DNA of 64,000 nucleotides, from positions 62,001 through 126,000 of the forward strand of contig JAUJND010000001.1 in the NCBI GenBank assembly GCA_030446505.1, written 5' to 3'. How positions within the stretch are numbered: the first letter of the stretch is position 1; each line of letters opens with the position of its first letter. A program made the translations under genes and the position numbers. Shown here piece after piece: positions 26,564-35,198 of this stretch. This DNA is from Chroococcidiopsidaceae cyanobacterium YX2bin18 (GTDB lineage Bacteria; Cyanobacteriota; Cyanobacteriia; Cyanobacteriales; Chroococcidiopsidaceae). Under the pieces are notes generated by a model. That model was given only the letters and a program-made list of their open reading frames with translations. It did not search any database and was not told the DNA's origin.

Positions 26564-28201
26564 TTAAGTGGCATCAGTAGAACCAGCACTAAGACCTTCA
26601 AAAGCAGGACAGTAGCCCTCAAGTGTCACCTTGAAGTTAAATAGGGGTGAGGCGGGGTTTCCACAGCGTTGTCCACGTTGAAATCGGCAAGTGCCACAGC
26701 ATTTCGTATCACCCCAGATCAGGCGATCGCTACTTTGGTTAAGTAACTCCCTGGGTGATAACCCCCGTAATACCAATTCCTGTCCCTGCCAACGCGCTTC
26801 GACTAAACCCGTATCAGCAAAGGCTCGCCAGCGAGAGTCAATAATAATTGCATCAGGAAGGGTAATTGTCACCACTGTCTCTAATTCATTTAATTCACCT
26901 TCATAATTTGTCTCTGGCGGTGCTGGTTGAAGAAATGTCTCGCCAATTGGTAATTCTACTAAAGTCCCAGCTTCTGGGGAATGCAAATGATAGCGATTTT
27001 GCAACTCCTCCAAGCTGGTGAGATCTGCTAGATAAGTGGGGGAGCCGTGGACAAAAATGACGTGCTGTGGTCGCAAGTTATGAATTAATTGAGTGATCCC
27101 AGAGCCATCACTATGTTGTGCCAGTAGATAAGTTTCGACGCTTATGAACCCAGAGTTTTTAATTTCAATTGATTGACCCGGTTTTTCCGGCAGTAGAACA
27201 ACCCAGGAGCCAGTGTCTGGAGCACAGTATTGATTTAAATCAGCTGTTTCATCCGTGACAATAATACAAGGATGCCCAAGCGTGTGCCGTTCGGGCTGAA
27301 ATCGCCGCATCCGGGGACGGACTCGCTCATCCCAAAATAGGGGTTGATGTTTAGCAAAGTTTTGTACAGAAGCGGGTAGGTGGGGTAGAAGTTCCAGGTA
27401 AACATCGCAGCCGATAGCAACACTGCCATCAACCCAGATATCCAAATCACGACCTGTAAAATTATGATGACTCCGCAACAGCATGACAATCTCTTGTCCC
27501 AACCCCAAAGTAGGCGTAGGCAGAAGAACAGAGCAGGAATTGGCGATCGCGCGATTAATTCGCTCCACTAGCTGATTTTCTTGGTTACGCCGATGGGGGT
27601 GACGCGCCGTGCCATAACTACCCTCAATAATGAGGACATCTGGTTTCAAACCCCGCAATTCTTCTAAGGGCAACCCCTCTACCAAGCGGGAGTTTGATAA
27701 GAAAAAATCGCCAGTATAGAGCAGCGTGTAATCTCGCTGTTGGGTAGTGTATGTTAGTAAAATTGCGGCAGCCCCTGGTAGATGCCCAGCAGGAAATAAT
27801 TCAGCACTCAAGCCATCTTGAAACTCGACAGGCGATCGCCACGGCAATGCCTGACAAAAATGAGAAATCTTTTTCGACTCCTCTGACCAATTCAGCGACA
27901 GTAGCTGAGTTGTTACTTCGCTAGCATAGATGGGTAACTGCGGAAAAGCCTGATGTAGTGATAGTAAGCCTTTAGCATGATCCGGGTGGGCGTGTGTACA
28001 CAGCACTAAATCTGCTGGTAGTGGTTTTACTCCCTTTTGCAAGGGTGAAATGTCTGCTAAGCCACAGTCAAGTAAAATGCGGTGTGGTCCCATCCGCACC
28101 ATTAAACACACACCTTCATCAACATGGTGAACACCATAAGGGAAACATTCAAGTTCTGTTTCCCCTGTATTGCTCCGTAAGGATACCGACCGATCACTCA
28201 T
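26564..28201 (-). CDS. MBL-fold/beta-CASP-like hydrolase with C-terminal cysteine cluster
   Basis: The 545-residue protein has the metallo-beta-lactamase motif THAHPDHAKG (His70, His72, Asp74, His75), which binds two zinc ions, and GHLPGAAAILL and TGDFFLS as the next metal motifs. The middle part fits a beta-CASP insertion, with KPDVLIIEGSYG and a late LIHNLRPQHVIFVHG, as in RNA-processing or degrading enzymes. An additional C-terminal domain (about 430-545) ends with Cys501, Cys502, Cys505, Cys513 and Cys531, which suggests a zinc or Fe-S site. The likely substrate is RNA, by family analogy only. The gene is intact. Confidence 0.85.
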   Translation of the reverse strand: MSDRSVSLRSNTGETELECFPYGVHHVDEGVCLMVRMGPHRILLDCGLADISPLQKGVKPLPADLVLCTHAHPDHAKGLLSLHQAFPQLPIYASEVTTQLLSLNWSEESKKISHFCQALPWRSPVEFQDGLSAELFPAGHLPGAAAILLTYTTQQRDYTLLYTGDFFLSNSRLVEGLPLEELRGLKPDVLIIEGSYGTARHPHRRNQENQLVERINRAIANSCSVLLPTPTLGLGQEIVMLLRSHHNFTGRDLDIWVDGSVAIGCDVYLELLPHLPASVQNFAKHQPLFWDERVRPRMRRFQPERHTLGHPCIIVTDETADLNQYCAPDTGSWVVLLPEKPGQSIEIKNSGFISVETYLLAQHSDGSGITQLIHNLRPQHVIFVHGSPTYLADLTSLEELQNRYHLHSPEAGTLVELPIGETFLQPAPPETNYEGELNELETVVTITLPDAIIIDSRWRAFADTGLVEARWQGQELVLRGLSPRELLNQSSDRLIWGDTKCCGTCRFQRGQRCGNPASPLFNFKVTLEGYCPAFEGLSAGSTDAT

Positions 28202-28280
28202 GCTGCCTTCCCTTAAACCATGCGTCAGTCACAGTGCAGCTTCTATCCAGATCCCGCCACTCTGCTCCTTTACCCCTTAT

Positions 28281-28403
28281 TTAGTGGGCAGAGCCGTTAC
28301 CGTGGTACTTATCTGAATCATAAAATCCATTTTTAGTGCCAAAGAACAAGCATGACACAGTAAAAAGAACCGTCAATCCTACTAAGATCAGTTTGACATC
28401 CAT
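28281..28403 (-). CDS. ndhP: Small one-helix membrane protein, probably NdhP of NDH-1
   Basis: This 40-residue gene is below the ORF track's cutoff. It reads MDVKLILVGLTVLFTVSCLF, then a short stretch FGTKNGFYDSDKYHGNGSAH and a TAA. One membrane helix is followed by a strongly conserved-looking polar tail. I recall this sequence type as a small cyanobacterial protein and believe it is NdhP, a subunit that stabilises the large photosynthetic/respiratory NDH-1 complex in thylakoids. The name is less certain than the gene. It lies 80 bases upstream of the MBL gene on the same strand and diverges from the glycosylase gene. Confidence 0.65.
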   Translation of the reverse strand: MDVKLILVGLTVLFTVSCLFFGTKNGFYDSDKYHGNGSAH

Positions 28404-28530
28404 TTTGTTACTCTCTCTAAAGATTTCATAACGACAATATCAGTGATTCTGACAATTTTAATTACTGCTGGTTGTTGAATTAGCTGAGTATATAACCAGA
28501 TGCAACTTTCTTAAAGTTTGCTAAATTATT

Positions 28531-29142
28531 TTGGTATCAACTGTATTCAATCAGATTGTAGAACCTTCGTGGCTAGCGCGTCCATCTCCTGAGGTTGCAC
28601 CCGATTTGTTGGGCTGTACACTTGTACGACAACTGCCAGATCAACAAATCCGGGGGCTAATTGTAGAAACCGAAGCTTATGCTTTAGGTGATCCTGCTTT
28701 TCATGCCTACAAAAGACGCACAGACCGTAATCGGGTGTTGTTTGATCCAGCTGGTAGAACATATATTTATCTGATTTATGGTATCTACCACTGTTTCAAC
28801 ATCGTAACAGACCAAGATGGTATTCCTAGTGCAGTTCTGATTCGGGCTTTACAACTAGAGTCAGTACCAGCAGTAGACAGCACCTCAAACCAAAACATCC
28901 ACCGGATTGCTGCTGGTCCTGGGAAGCTGTGCCGTGTGATGCAAATTGAGCGCAGCCTAAATGGTGGCATTCTCCAGCCGGGTGAACCACTGTGGCTAGA
29001 ACATCGTGGGCGGCAATTTCAACAGCAAGTTGATTGCCAAGCTGTAACTTTTGTCCAAACTACTAGGATTGGGTTATCGCAGGGTATAGACTTACCTTGG
29101 CGGTGGTATTTGAGCAACTGCCCAGCTGTTTCGAGACGTTAG
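28531..29142 (+). CDS. 3-methyladenine DNA glycosylase (AAG/MPG family)
   Basis: This enzyme removes alkylated purines from DNA to start base-excision repair. The 203-residue product has the family order: RPSPEVAPDLLGC at the start, GLIVETEAY with the catalytic Glu, then DPAFHAYKRRTDRNRVLF and AGRTYIYLIYGIYHCFNIV, and RIAAGPGKLCRVMQI. The start is a TTG at 28531. I see no ATG nearby that keeps the conserved N-terminus, so a non-ATG start is likely. It is intact and followed closely by rsmA on the same strand. Confidence 0.92.
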   Translation: MVSTVFNQIVEPSWLARPSPEVAPDLLGCTLVRQLPDQQIRGLIVETEAYALGDPAFHAYKRRTDRNRVLFDPAGRTYIYLIYGIYHCFNIVTDQDGIPSAVLIRALQLESVPAVDSTSNQNIHRIAAGPGKLCRVMQIERSLNGGILQPGEPLWLEHRGRQFQQQVDCQAVTFVQTTRIGLSQGIDLPWRWYLSNCPAVSRR

Positions 29143-29212
29143 ACGGATTTCGCCTCGCTTCAGGCAAGCAAATAACATTGGATATGTATAGCTCGTCTCT
29201 AATTTTTAATGA

Positions 29213-30019
29213 ATGCAACCTCGACCACGAAAGCAATTTGCTCAACACTGGCTGAAAAGTGATAAAGCACTAAATCAGATAATTCAGGCAGCAGAAATTA
29301 CAAAGAGCGATTGCATTTTGGAAATTGGCTCTGGAACAGGTGTTCTAACTCGCCACTTATTACCCCTGGCTCGGACTGTTGTTGCTGTCGAAATTGACCG
29401 CGATTTGTGCCAATTGTTGGCTAAACAACTCGGTCGAATTGAAAACTTTTTACTTTTGCAAGGTGATTTTCTGACGCTGGATTTGGCTGCTCATCTAGCT
29501 GCATTTCCAGCTTTTCAAAAACCTAATAAAGTTGTTGCCAATATCCCTTACAACATCACAGGACCAATTTTAGAAAAATTGCTAGGTAAAATTGCCAGCC
29601 CAGCAGTTCCATTTGATTCGATTGTACTGCTGGTACAAAAAGAAGTAGGTGACCGGCTTTATGCTCAGCCAGGGTCAAGAGCGTTTGGCGCACTATCAGT
29701 ACGGGTGCAGTATTTAGCAGAGTGTGAGTTAATTTGCCCTGTACCAGCTTCAAGTTTCCACCCACCACCGAAGGTAGATTCAGCTGTAGTCCGGTTGCGT
29801 CCGCGGAACTTTATCCCAGCTGCCATCGAGCCTGTCCGGTTGGAGCATTTGGTAAAACTGGGCTTTGGTGCTAAACGCAAAATGTTGCGAAATAATTTGA
29901 AAGGAGTAGTAGACCGTGATCGCCTTACCCAATTGCTGGAACAATTAAAAGTAAATCCTCAAGCCCGCGCTGAAGATTTGAGTGTAGCTCAGTGGGTAGC
30001 CCTGGCTAACGAATTATGA
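29213..30019 (+). CDS. rsmA: 16S rRNA dimethyladenosine transferase
   Basis: RsmA (KsgA) dimethylates two adjacent adenines near the 3' end of 16S rRNA during small-subunit maturation. The 268-residue product has a start PRPRKQFAQHWLKSDKALN, the SAM motif ILEIGSGTGVLTRHLL near residues 35-50, VEIDRDLCQLL, and the catalytic NIPYNITGPILEKLL. The C-terminal domain includes FHPPPKVDSAVVRL, the usual late motif, and FGAKRKMLRNNL. It is followed after 41 bases by ispE, the same order as in many cyanobacteria. Confidence 0.96.
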   Translation: MQPRPRKQFAQHWLKSDKALNQIIQAAEITKSDCILEIGSGTGVLTRHLLPLARTVVAVEIDRDLCQLLAKQLGRIENFLLLQGDFLTLDLAAHLAAFPAFQKPNKVVANIPYNITGPILEKLLGKIASPAVPFDSIVLLVQKEVGDRLYAQPGSRAFGALSVRVQYLAECELICPVPASSFHPPPKVDSAVVRLRPRNFIPAAIEPVRLEHLVKLGFGAKRKMLRNNLKGVVDRDRLTQLLEQLKVNPQARAEDLSVAQWVALANEL

Positions 30020-30060
30020 ATTTTTAGTTCTTAAAACTCAAAACTCAAAACTATTAGAAA

Positions 30061-31014
30061 ATGCGTTCATACTCTCTGACTGCCCCTGCCAAAATTAATT
30101 TATATCTGGAGATACTTGGCGATCGCCCAGATGAATATCACGAACTGGCGCTGGTGCTGCAAAGCATTGATTTAGCAGATAAGGTAGATTTGCGCTCAAG
30201 TAGCACTGACACCATCCGCGTTCGCTGTGATTATCCTGACGTGCCTCAAAACAAAGGTAACCTTGCTTATCAAGCAGCCCAGTTGATGGTAGCAGAATTC
30301 AATCATGCCTTTGCCCAGTATGGCGGCATCGAAATTACTATCCACAAACAAATTCCTGTAGCAGCTGGGTTAGCTGGAGGATCTAGCAATGCGGCAGCAG
30401 TTTTAGTCGGCTTAGATTTAATGTGGAAGTTGGGCTTAACGCAGTCGGAATTACAAGAATTGGCAGCGCAGCTTGGTGCAGACGTGCCTTTTTGTATAGC
30501 AGGTGGGACAGCGATCGGTACTGGTAGGGGTGATCAACTCTCTCCCTTGCCTGGCTTAGATAATTTATATGTAGTGGTAGGGAAATATCGCAACCTTACA
30601 GTTTCCACTGCTTGGGCTTATCAAACTTACCGCCAGCAGTTTGGTAATTCTTATATTGCTGATCAGGATTTGGCATCTAGGGCGGCGGCGGTACATTCAG
30701 GATCTATGGTGAAAGCTATTAACAATAAAGATGGAGTCCAAATTGGTCAATTACTCCACAATGATTTAGAGCGGGTTGTATTGCCAGCATACCCCCAAGT
30801 TTTACAACTGCGGCAAACTTTTCAAAACACTGGGGCATTAGGAGCAATGATGTCAGGATCAGGTTCAACAGTGTTTGCCTTGTGTGAATCTTATAACCAG
30901 GCACAACAGATTCAGCAGCAAGTCAGAGCAGCAATTCCCAATTCTGATTTAGACCTTTGGCTAGCTAAGTTTTCTAGTACAGGTATTCTGGTTCAATCTA
31001 CAGCTAAAAATTAA
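30061..31014 (+). CDS. ispE: 4-diphosphocytidyl-2-C-methyl-D-erythritol kinase
   Basis: IspE phosphorylates CDP-methylerythritol in the MEP pathway for isoprenoids, which feeds carotenoids and the chlorophyll phytyl tail. The 317-residue protein starts with the substrate motif TAPAKINLYLEILG (Lys11), has the GHMP ATP-binding loop PVAAGLAGGSSNAAA near 100-113 and LGADVPFCIAGGTAIGTGRG with the catalytic Asp. The third GHMP motif, MMSGSGSTVFAL, is also present. It is an intact gene in an operon with rsmA upstream and DUF3082 downstream. Confidence 0.96.
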   Translation: MRSYSLTAPAKINLYLEILGDRPDEYHELALVLQSIDLADKVDLRSSSTDTIRVRCDYPDVPQNKGNLAYQAAQLMVAEFNHAFAQYGGIEITIHKQIPVAAGLAGGSSNAAAVLVGLDLMWKLGLTQSELQELAAQLGADVPFCIAGGTAIGTGRGDQLSPLPGLDNLYVVVGKYRNLTVSTAWAYQTYRQQFGNSYIADQDLASRAAAVHSGSMVKAINNKDGVQIGQLLHNDLERVVLPAYPQVLQLRQTFQNTGALGAMMSGSGSTVFALCESYNQAQQIQQQVRAAIPNSDLDLWLAKFSSTGILVQSTAKN

Positions 31015-31050
31015 GAAAAGCCTTTTTTGAACTCCAAAGACATAAAAAAG

Positions 31051-31389
31051 ATGAATAACCCGAACCCAACTGAAAACACGAAACCTGACACCAACCAGAA
31101 CCCAAGTCCTTTGCGCTGTTTAAGTGGAGCGCTAATTGCTGGAGGACTAGCGATCGCGCTCTATTCTCTAACCGTGTCTATTGCTCAAACTTTTGCTGCT
31201 AAACCTATTCACTCGGACAATCCAATCGTTGTAAATATTGGTACTGCTGTTCGGACTTTGGTTGTAGGGGTGAGTACTCTGGCAACTTGTCTATTTGGCT
31301 TAGTGGCTATTGGTCTAGTGGCTTTGGCTGTTCAAGTTTTTGTCCAGCAACTAACACAACGACCAACTCCGCCTGCAAACAGCGAGTAA
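31051..31389 (+). CDS. DUF3082 family membrane protein
   Basis: The 112-residue protein has two membrane helices: LRCLSGALIAGGLAIALYSLTVSIA and VRTLVVGVSTLATCLFGLVAIGLVALAVQVF. Between them lies QTFAAKPIHSDNPIVVNIGTA. This matches DUF3082, a cyanobacterial family often found right after ispE, as here. The function is unknown. I start at the ATG at 31051 (MNNPNPTEN); the tracked ORF begins 24 bases upstream at a weaker start. Confidence 0.85.
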   Translation: MNNPNPTENTKPDTNQNPSPLRCLSGALIAGGLAIALYSLTVSIAQTFAAKPIHSDNPIVVNIGTAVRTLVVGVSTLATCLFGLVAIGLVALAVQVFVQQLTQRPTPPANSE

Positions 31390-32019
31390 GCTTAATTTTG
31401 CACAACCGAATTTCTGCAAAAGAGCAAGATAACTTGCCTCTAGGACGCGGTCTAGCTGATATCAAACGCCTCCAACAACTGCAACAAACCTGTTACTGAG
31501 CGATCAGCTGCCGGATAGCAGTGAAGAGGTTTTTCTAATTTTTAACTTTTGACTTCTGTGTAAAGTTTCTGGCTTCTTCATAATTCTTATTTTTGACTAA
31601 ATTTTTCCCCACTCATTCCCCATAGTTTCCCCAAGATAGTTGAACTTTTCCCCAAAGGGGTAGAGGTTTTCCCCAAGCTGTTACGACAATGAATGGTTTA
31701 TCAAGATAGCTGTGGATTTCTGGTTAGTAAACTCAAGCATTACAAAACACGCAGATTTTATGAATAAATGTAAAGAAAACTAAGCTCAAATACTGATTAT
31801 TGCGTAAGTGGTTTGTTTCGCTCAAGCTAACTGTAATATTGCGTAACATTGACAACCCTACCCCCTCTTGCCGCACAATAATGCGACTTGCTTCTTAAAG
31901 TTTGGCAACCGCTTCCTTGTAGTGAAGCAGTACAGAACTGCTTTACTCCAGGCTGTGGGAGTGTTTGGTATTGGACGTCCGGTGTCTTTGTTATTTACTT
32001 GTCCTAGAGGAGATTTTGA
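31390..32019. other. Long intergenic region with phased motif array
   Basis: No gene is recognised in these 630 bases. The notable content is the TTCCCC array listed separately. A TGTGGATTT nearby (about 31710) resembles a DnaA box on the minus strand but is not a full match. Confidence 0.5.
31605..31674 (+). promoter_or_regulatory. Five helically phased TTCCCC motifs
   Basis: TTCCCC begins at 31605, 31616, 31627, 31648 and 31669. The spacings are 11, 11, 21 and 21 bases, which are one, one, two and two turns of B-DNA, so all five lie on the same face. Four are preceded by an extra T, three are followed by AA. One copy forms the palindrome CCCCAAAGGGG at 31650-31660. This looks like a cooperative binding site. 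The bound protein is unknown. Confidence 0.5.
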
Positions 32020-32222
32020 ATGAACGCCAGCGTTAGTATCTGACCGGGAGATCCCAGAAGAACTACATGAATCGCTCAAAAGCTACTTAGAAACCCATCC
32101 GGACTGGGATCAAGACCGATTGTTTACAGCGGCACTGTCGCTATTTTTGCTCCAAAATGGCAACGGCGATCGCCGCGCAGTCCGGGTTTTATTTAGAAAG
32201 CCTATTTCACCACTGCGGTTAG
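32020..32222 (+). pseudogene. DUF2811 family protein, frameshifted
   Basis: A good ribosome-binding site (AGAGGAG) precedes the ATG at 32020. After MNASVSI the frame breaks. The next frame reads EIPEELHESLKSYLETHPDWDQDRLFTAALSLFLLQNGNGDRRA, which is the DUF2811 signature of a small conserved cyanobacterial protein. The end YLESLFHHCG is reached only by removing one T from GTTTTATTT. Two single-base changes would restore a protein of about 67 residues. Such homopolymer slips suggest sequence error as much as decay. Confidence 0.75.
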
Positions 32223-32594
32223 ATAATCCTCAGGACAAATCCTCAATATACTGCTCCTGGGTGTCGGAATTAATAGTCTGAGTGTGGGCATGGCAATATA
32301 ACAGTGACTCAGCAACTAGTGCAGCCGTTACATTTTTGGTATTTATCCGGGACTAATGCAATAAGTTGCTGTGTGCCTTCTAGAGCAGATGTACTGCCAA
32401 AATTTCTAGCAATTAAAACTTTGGCAGGGATTCTTTGAGCACGTAACTACCAAACACTCACTCACAAAGCTGTACCATGGTCTGTCCAACTGCTACATAT
32501 CCACTCTCATCTATTTGTTGTATATCCACATTCTAAATACTTCATTTTCAGTATGGATATCACCTAAAGTGATTCTTTTTAGGAAGATGATGTC
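32223..32594. other. Intergenic, possible decayed coding on minus strand
   Basis: No gene can be named. On the minus strand about 32330-32440 reads IPAKVLIARNFGSTSALEGTQQLIALVPD, which looks protein-like, but it ends in stops and has no recognised family. It may be a broken gene as frame-damaged as its neighbours. Confidence 0.3.
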
Positions 32595-33292
32595 TTACTG
32601 TTGGCTTTGACTCGGAGCTTCAAACTTATAGCCAACCCACTGTCTGAATCACAATTGGCTGAGTTGCATCAATTTCAATTTTCTTGCGAATTTGACCAAT
32701 ATGAACATCTACAACTCGCTGATCGCCAACATATTCGTAGTCCCAGACCTCTTGAATTAGCTCAGAACGCCGCCAAACTCTACCTGGATGGCTAGCTAAA
32801 AAACGCAAAAGGTCAAATTCGAGAGCGGTCAAAGGTATTAGTTGATTGTTAATCATCACTTCCCGCCGCCCGATCAATCACTAGCTTTTCAAAAATAAGA
32901 CGTTGCTTTTCTGCTGTAGTGACAGCCCGCTGGCGCTTCAAAATTGCCCTACGCGAACTCTCAACTCCGCTAAACTAAATGGCTTAGCTCAGATAGTCAT
33001 CTGCACCTTGGGAAAAGCCGTGAATCTTTGTCCGCTTCGTCAGCCCGACTAGTCAGCATGAGCACAAAAACCTTGGTGCGGGTCATTTCTTCGCAGATGT
33101 TATAGCCAATCGCGTCTGGCAAATTTACATCCAAAAATTACCAAGTCTGGATTAAATTGCTCAAACATTGTAAGGGCAGTCTTGCCGTCTTCGGCAGACT
33201 TGATAGTTCTGCTTGGACAAGAAGCGTTGGATTAAAGTCCGGATTGCAGGATCGTCATCAACGACAAGAATCTTGGCGAGAGCCATAGCCAT
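32595..33292 (-). pseudogene. OmpR/PhoB-family response regulator, frameshifted
   Basis: The start reads MALAKILVVDDDPAIRTLIQRFLSKQNYQV, a receiver domain with its acidic pocket. Frame is then lost several times; phrases FNPDLVI, EEMTRTKVFVLMLTSRADEAD and GADDYLT can be picked out in other frames. The C-terminal winged helix is clear: INNQLIPLTALEFDLLRFLASHPGRVWRRSELIQEVW and VVDVHIGQIRKKIE, then QTV and, in another frame, YKFEAPSQSQQ with a stop at 32595. The total length equals an intact regulator of about 230 residues, so only small indels separate it from function. Confidence 0.8.
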
Positions 33293-33740
33293 CACTTTGC
33301 ACAACAAATGAAGAGGATAAACAAGCTGATGAGATAAGCGGTAGTAATTGGGAACAATAAGATTCACAAGGCTAAAGCAATAAATTCCTATTTACCTTGA
33401 TGATAATTTATTCAGCATCTTAGACAATTATCAGCCCATACTCTGGGAATGCCAATAACTACTTGATATTCATCCACTTTTAAAGTTGGTATTAGTCCTT
33501 AAAGAAAGGAGTAGGAGCAATCTACCCCAGAGGCTTTCTTTATTAAACGAACGCTGTTAAGGAACACTGAAGTTGTTGGCATATGTTAAATTGGCTATGG
33601 TAACAGTGCTGCTTGTTAAATTGACAAATTTGTAGCCCTGATAGGAAGATAATTCAATCTCACAAATTCTTTCGACCAGCATAAAACCTAAAACCATTGT
33701 CTTTTCCACTGGCTACCCCTGGCTGGAGGCTATAGTCAGC
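33293..33740. other. Intergenic between divergent genes
   Basis: The stretch separates the response regulator (minus) from the CPP1-like gene (plus) and should hold both promoters. No further feature was recognised. Confidence 0.4.
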
Positions 33741-34365
33741 ATGAGCGATCAAAATAACTACGAGGTGCTTGAGGTAACAGAAGACGCTACATTCGATGAA
33801 ATTCAGGATGCTCGTAGTCGCCTTTTACAGCAATACAGTGGCGATCATAAGCATCTAGATACGATTGAAGCGGCTTACGATGCGATATTGATGGAGCGCT
33901 TACGGATGCGCAAGAAGGTAAAATTAAGGTTCCAGAAGGTATCCGGTTTGCCGAGCGCCTTTCGCAATCACCTCCTAAACAAAGCGCTGTTACTGTTAAA
34001 CAGTCGCCTGCTTGGTTACAAAATCTACGTGATACGCCGAGTTCAACAGATATTCTGTTGCCTGGTGGTTTATTTTTGGTTTTAAGCGCCCTGACTGTCT
34101 TTTACACTGCTGCGGGTGTTCAAACTTTGCAGTTTGGCTTAATTGTCGGTGTTGGCTTAAGTCTTTACTTTCTTAAGCGTAAGGAACAAAAATTTGGTCG
34201 CGCTGTTCTGCTAACTGTCTTGAAGCCAATCCGCAGGATTAGTTGTGGGAGGTTGCTGGCAGCTTACTAGAGGAGCAAATAGTCAGCATCAATTTGACAA
34301 TTGAGCAGTTTTCTACAGTGTTGACATTTATCCTACTTTGGCTGATTAGCAGCTTCTTACGCTAG
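33741..34365 (+). pseudogene. CPP1-like J-domain membrane protein, frameshifted
   Basis: The start MSDQNNYEVLEVTEDATFDEIQDARSRLL and AAYDAILMERLRMRK matches the J-like domain of CPP1 (DUF3353), a thylakoid/plastid factor linked to protochlorophyllide reductase stability in plants. After a shift near 33920 the proper frame gives KVPEGIRFAERLSQ and SPAWLQNLRDTPSS, then membrane helices with FLVLSALTVFYTAAG and LIVGVGLSLYFLKRKEQKFGRA. A second shift near 34230 leads to VVGGLLAAY and FSTVLTFILLWLISSFLR, stopping at 34365. Only the two indels prevent a full-length product. Confidence 0.75.
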
Positions 34366-34406
34366 TGCGACATTGCTTTCACCTCTCCCTTTTTGCCGCT
34401 TGTAGG

Positions 34407-35119
34407 TCAAAGTCCTAAAGTTTCTTTTTCCACGGAGCGCAAAACTAAATCTACCGCCTCGCTCAGGTCTTTAACAATTAAGTCTGGCTGGTAGAGTTCA
34501 AGTTGAGCGCGATCGCGGATGCCACACAGCACTGCCATGATCTTGACACCGTGCTTTTTATTAATAATATCCGCTTCTGTATCTCCCACCATCCAAGCGT
34601 CATCAGCGGCAGGAAGTTCTGCTAATGCTCGTTCCATCAGTAGTGGTTTTATCATCAATGTCACGAGTTTTCTGGTAATCGTTAGCCAAGACAGTAACAA
34701 CGATCTTTGGGAAAAAATCTGCCTAAATCGTGCTGGTTAAAGGCATAGTCTAGTTCGCGGACGCGGCGCATAGTCATCACCGCTAGATCAACTCAGGTTG
34801 AACTTTTCAGTGCTGCTAATTGTTCCAGGCGCGAGGCAGTCGTATTGGAAGTAAGGTAGTGTATGTACAGTTTCCCGTCGCAACTGGGCAAATTGTTGCG
34901 CGCTTTTCAGGCCGTCTAGTCCAGAAATAGTGGCGATTTGTTTTTCAAGGAACGCTGACGCTTTAACTGCCAAAATTCTGCTTTACTGAGTTGTCGCACT
35001 GGCTGCTCCTGGATATCGGTCGAGTCCAAACAAAATTTATAGACACTGTAGTAGCGCTGGGAAACATCAATAATCGGACCATCAAAATCTGTATTAAAAG
35101 TCTTAACATTGTGAAACAA
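34407..35119 (-). pseudogene. HAD-superfamily phosphatase, frameshifted
   Basis: The start FNTDFDGPIIDVSQRYYSVYK holds the HAD nucleophile motif DxDG, here DFDGPI. Later pieces in other frames read EKQIATISGLDGLKSAQQFAQLRRE, TLEKFNLSGVDLAVMTMRR and a clear C-terminal part WMVGDTEADIINKKHGVKIMAVLCGIRD, the HAD motif IV. The end EAVDLVLRSVEKETLGL stops at 34407. The product would act as a small-molecule phosphatase of the phosphoglycolate phosphatase type. At least three indels are needed; length is otherwise normal. Confidence 0.75.
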
Positions 35120-35198
35120 ATGTACATTTACGACTTCCTCTTAAATGAGTTCAGTTTTAAATTTTAAATTTCTAATCAGCGGGTTTTGAATTATTAAT

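Noticed and set aside
31605-31720. TTTTCCCCA motifs and TGTGGATTT as DnaA boxes of a replication origin
   Set aside because: The motif has CCCC where a DnaA box needs CCACA or NCACA, and no dnaA or dnaN gene is near.
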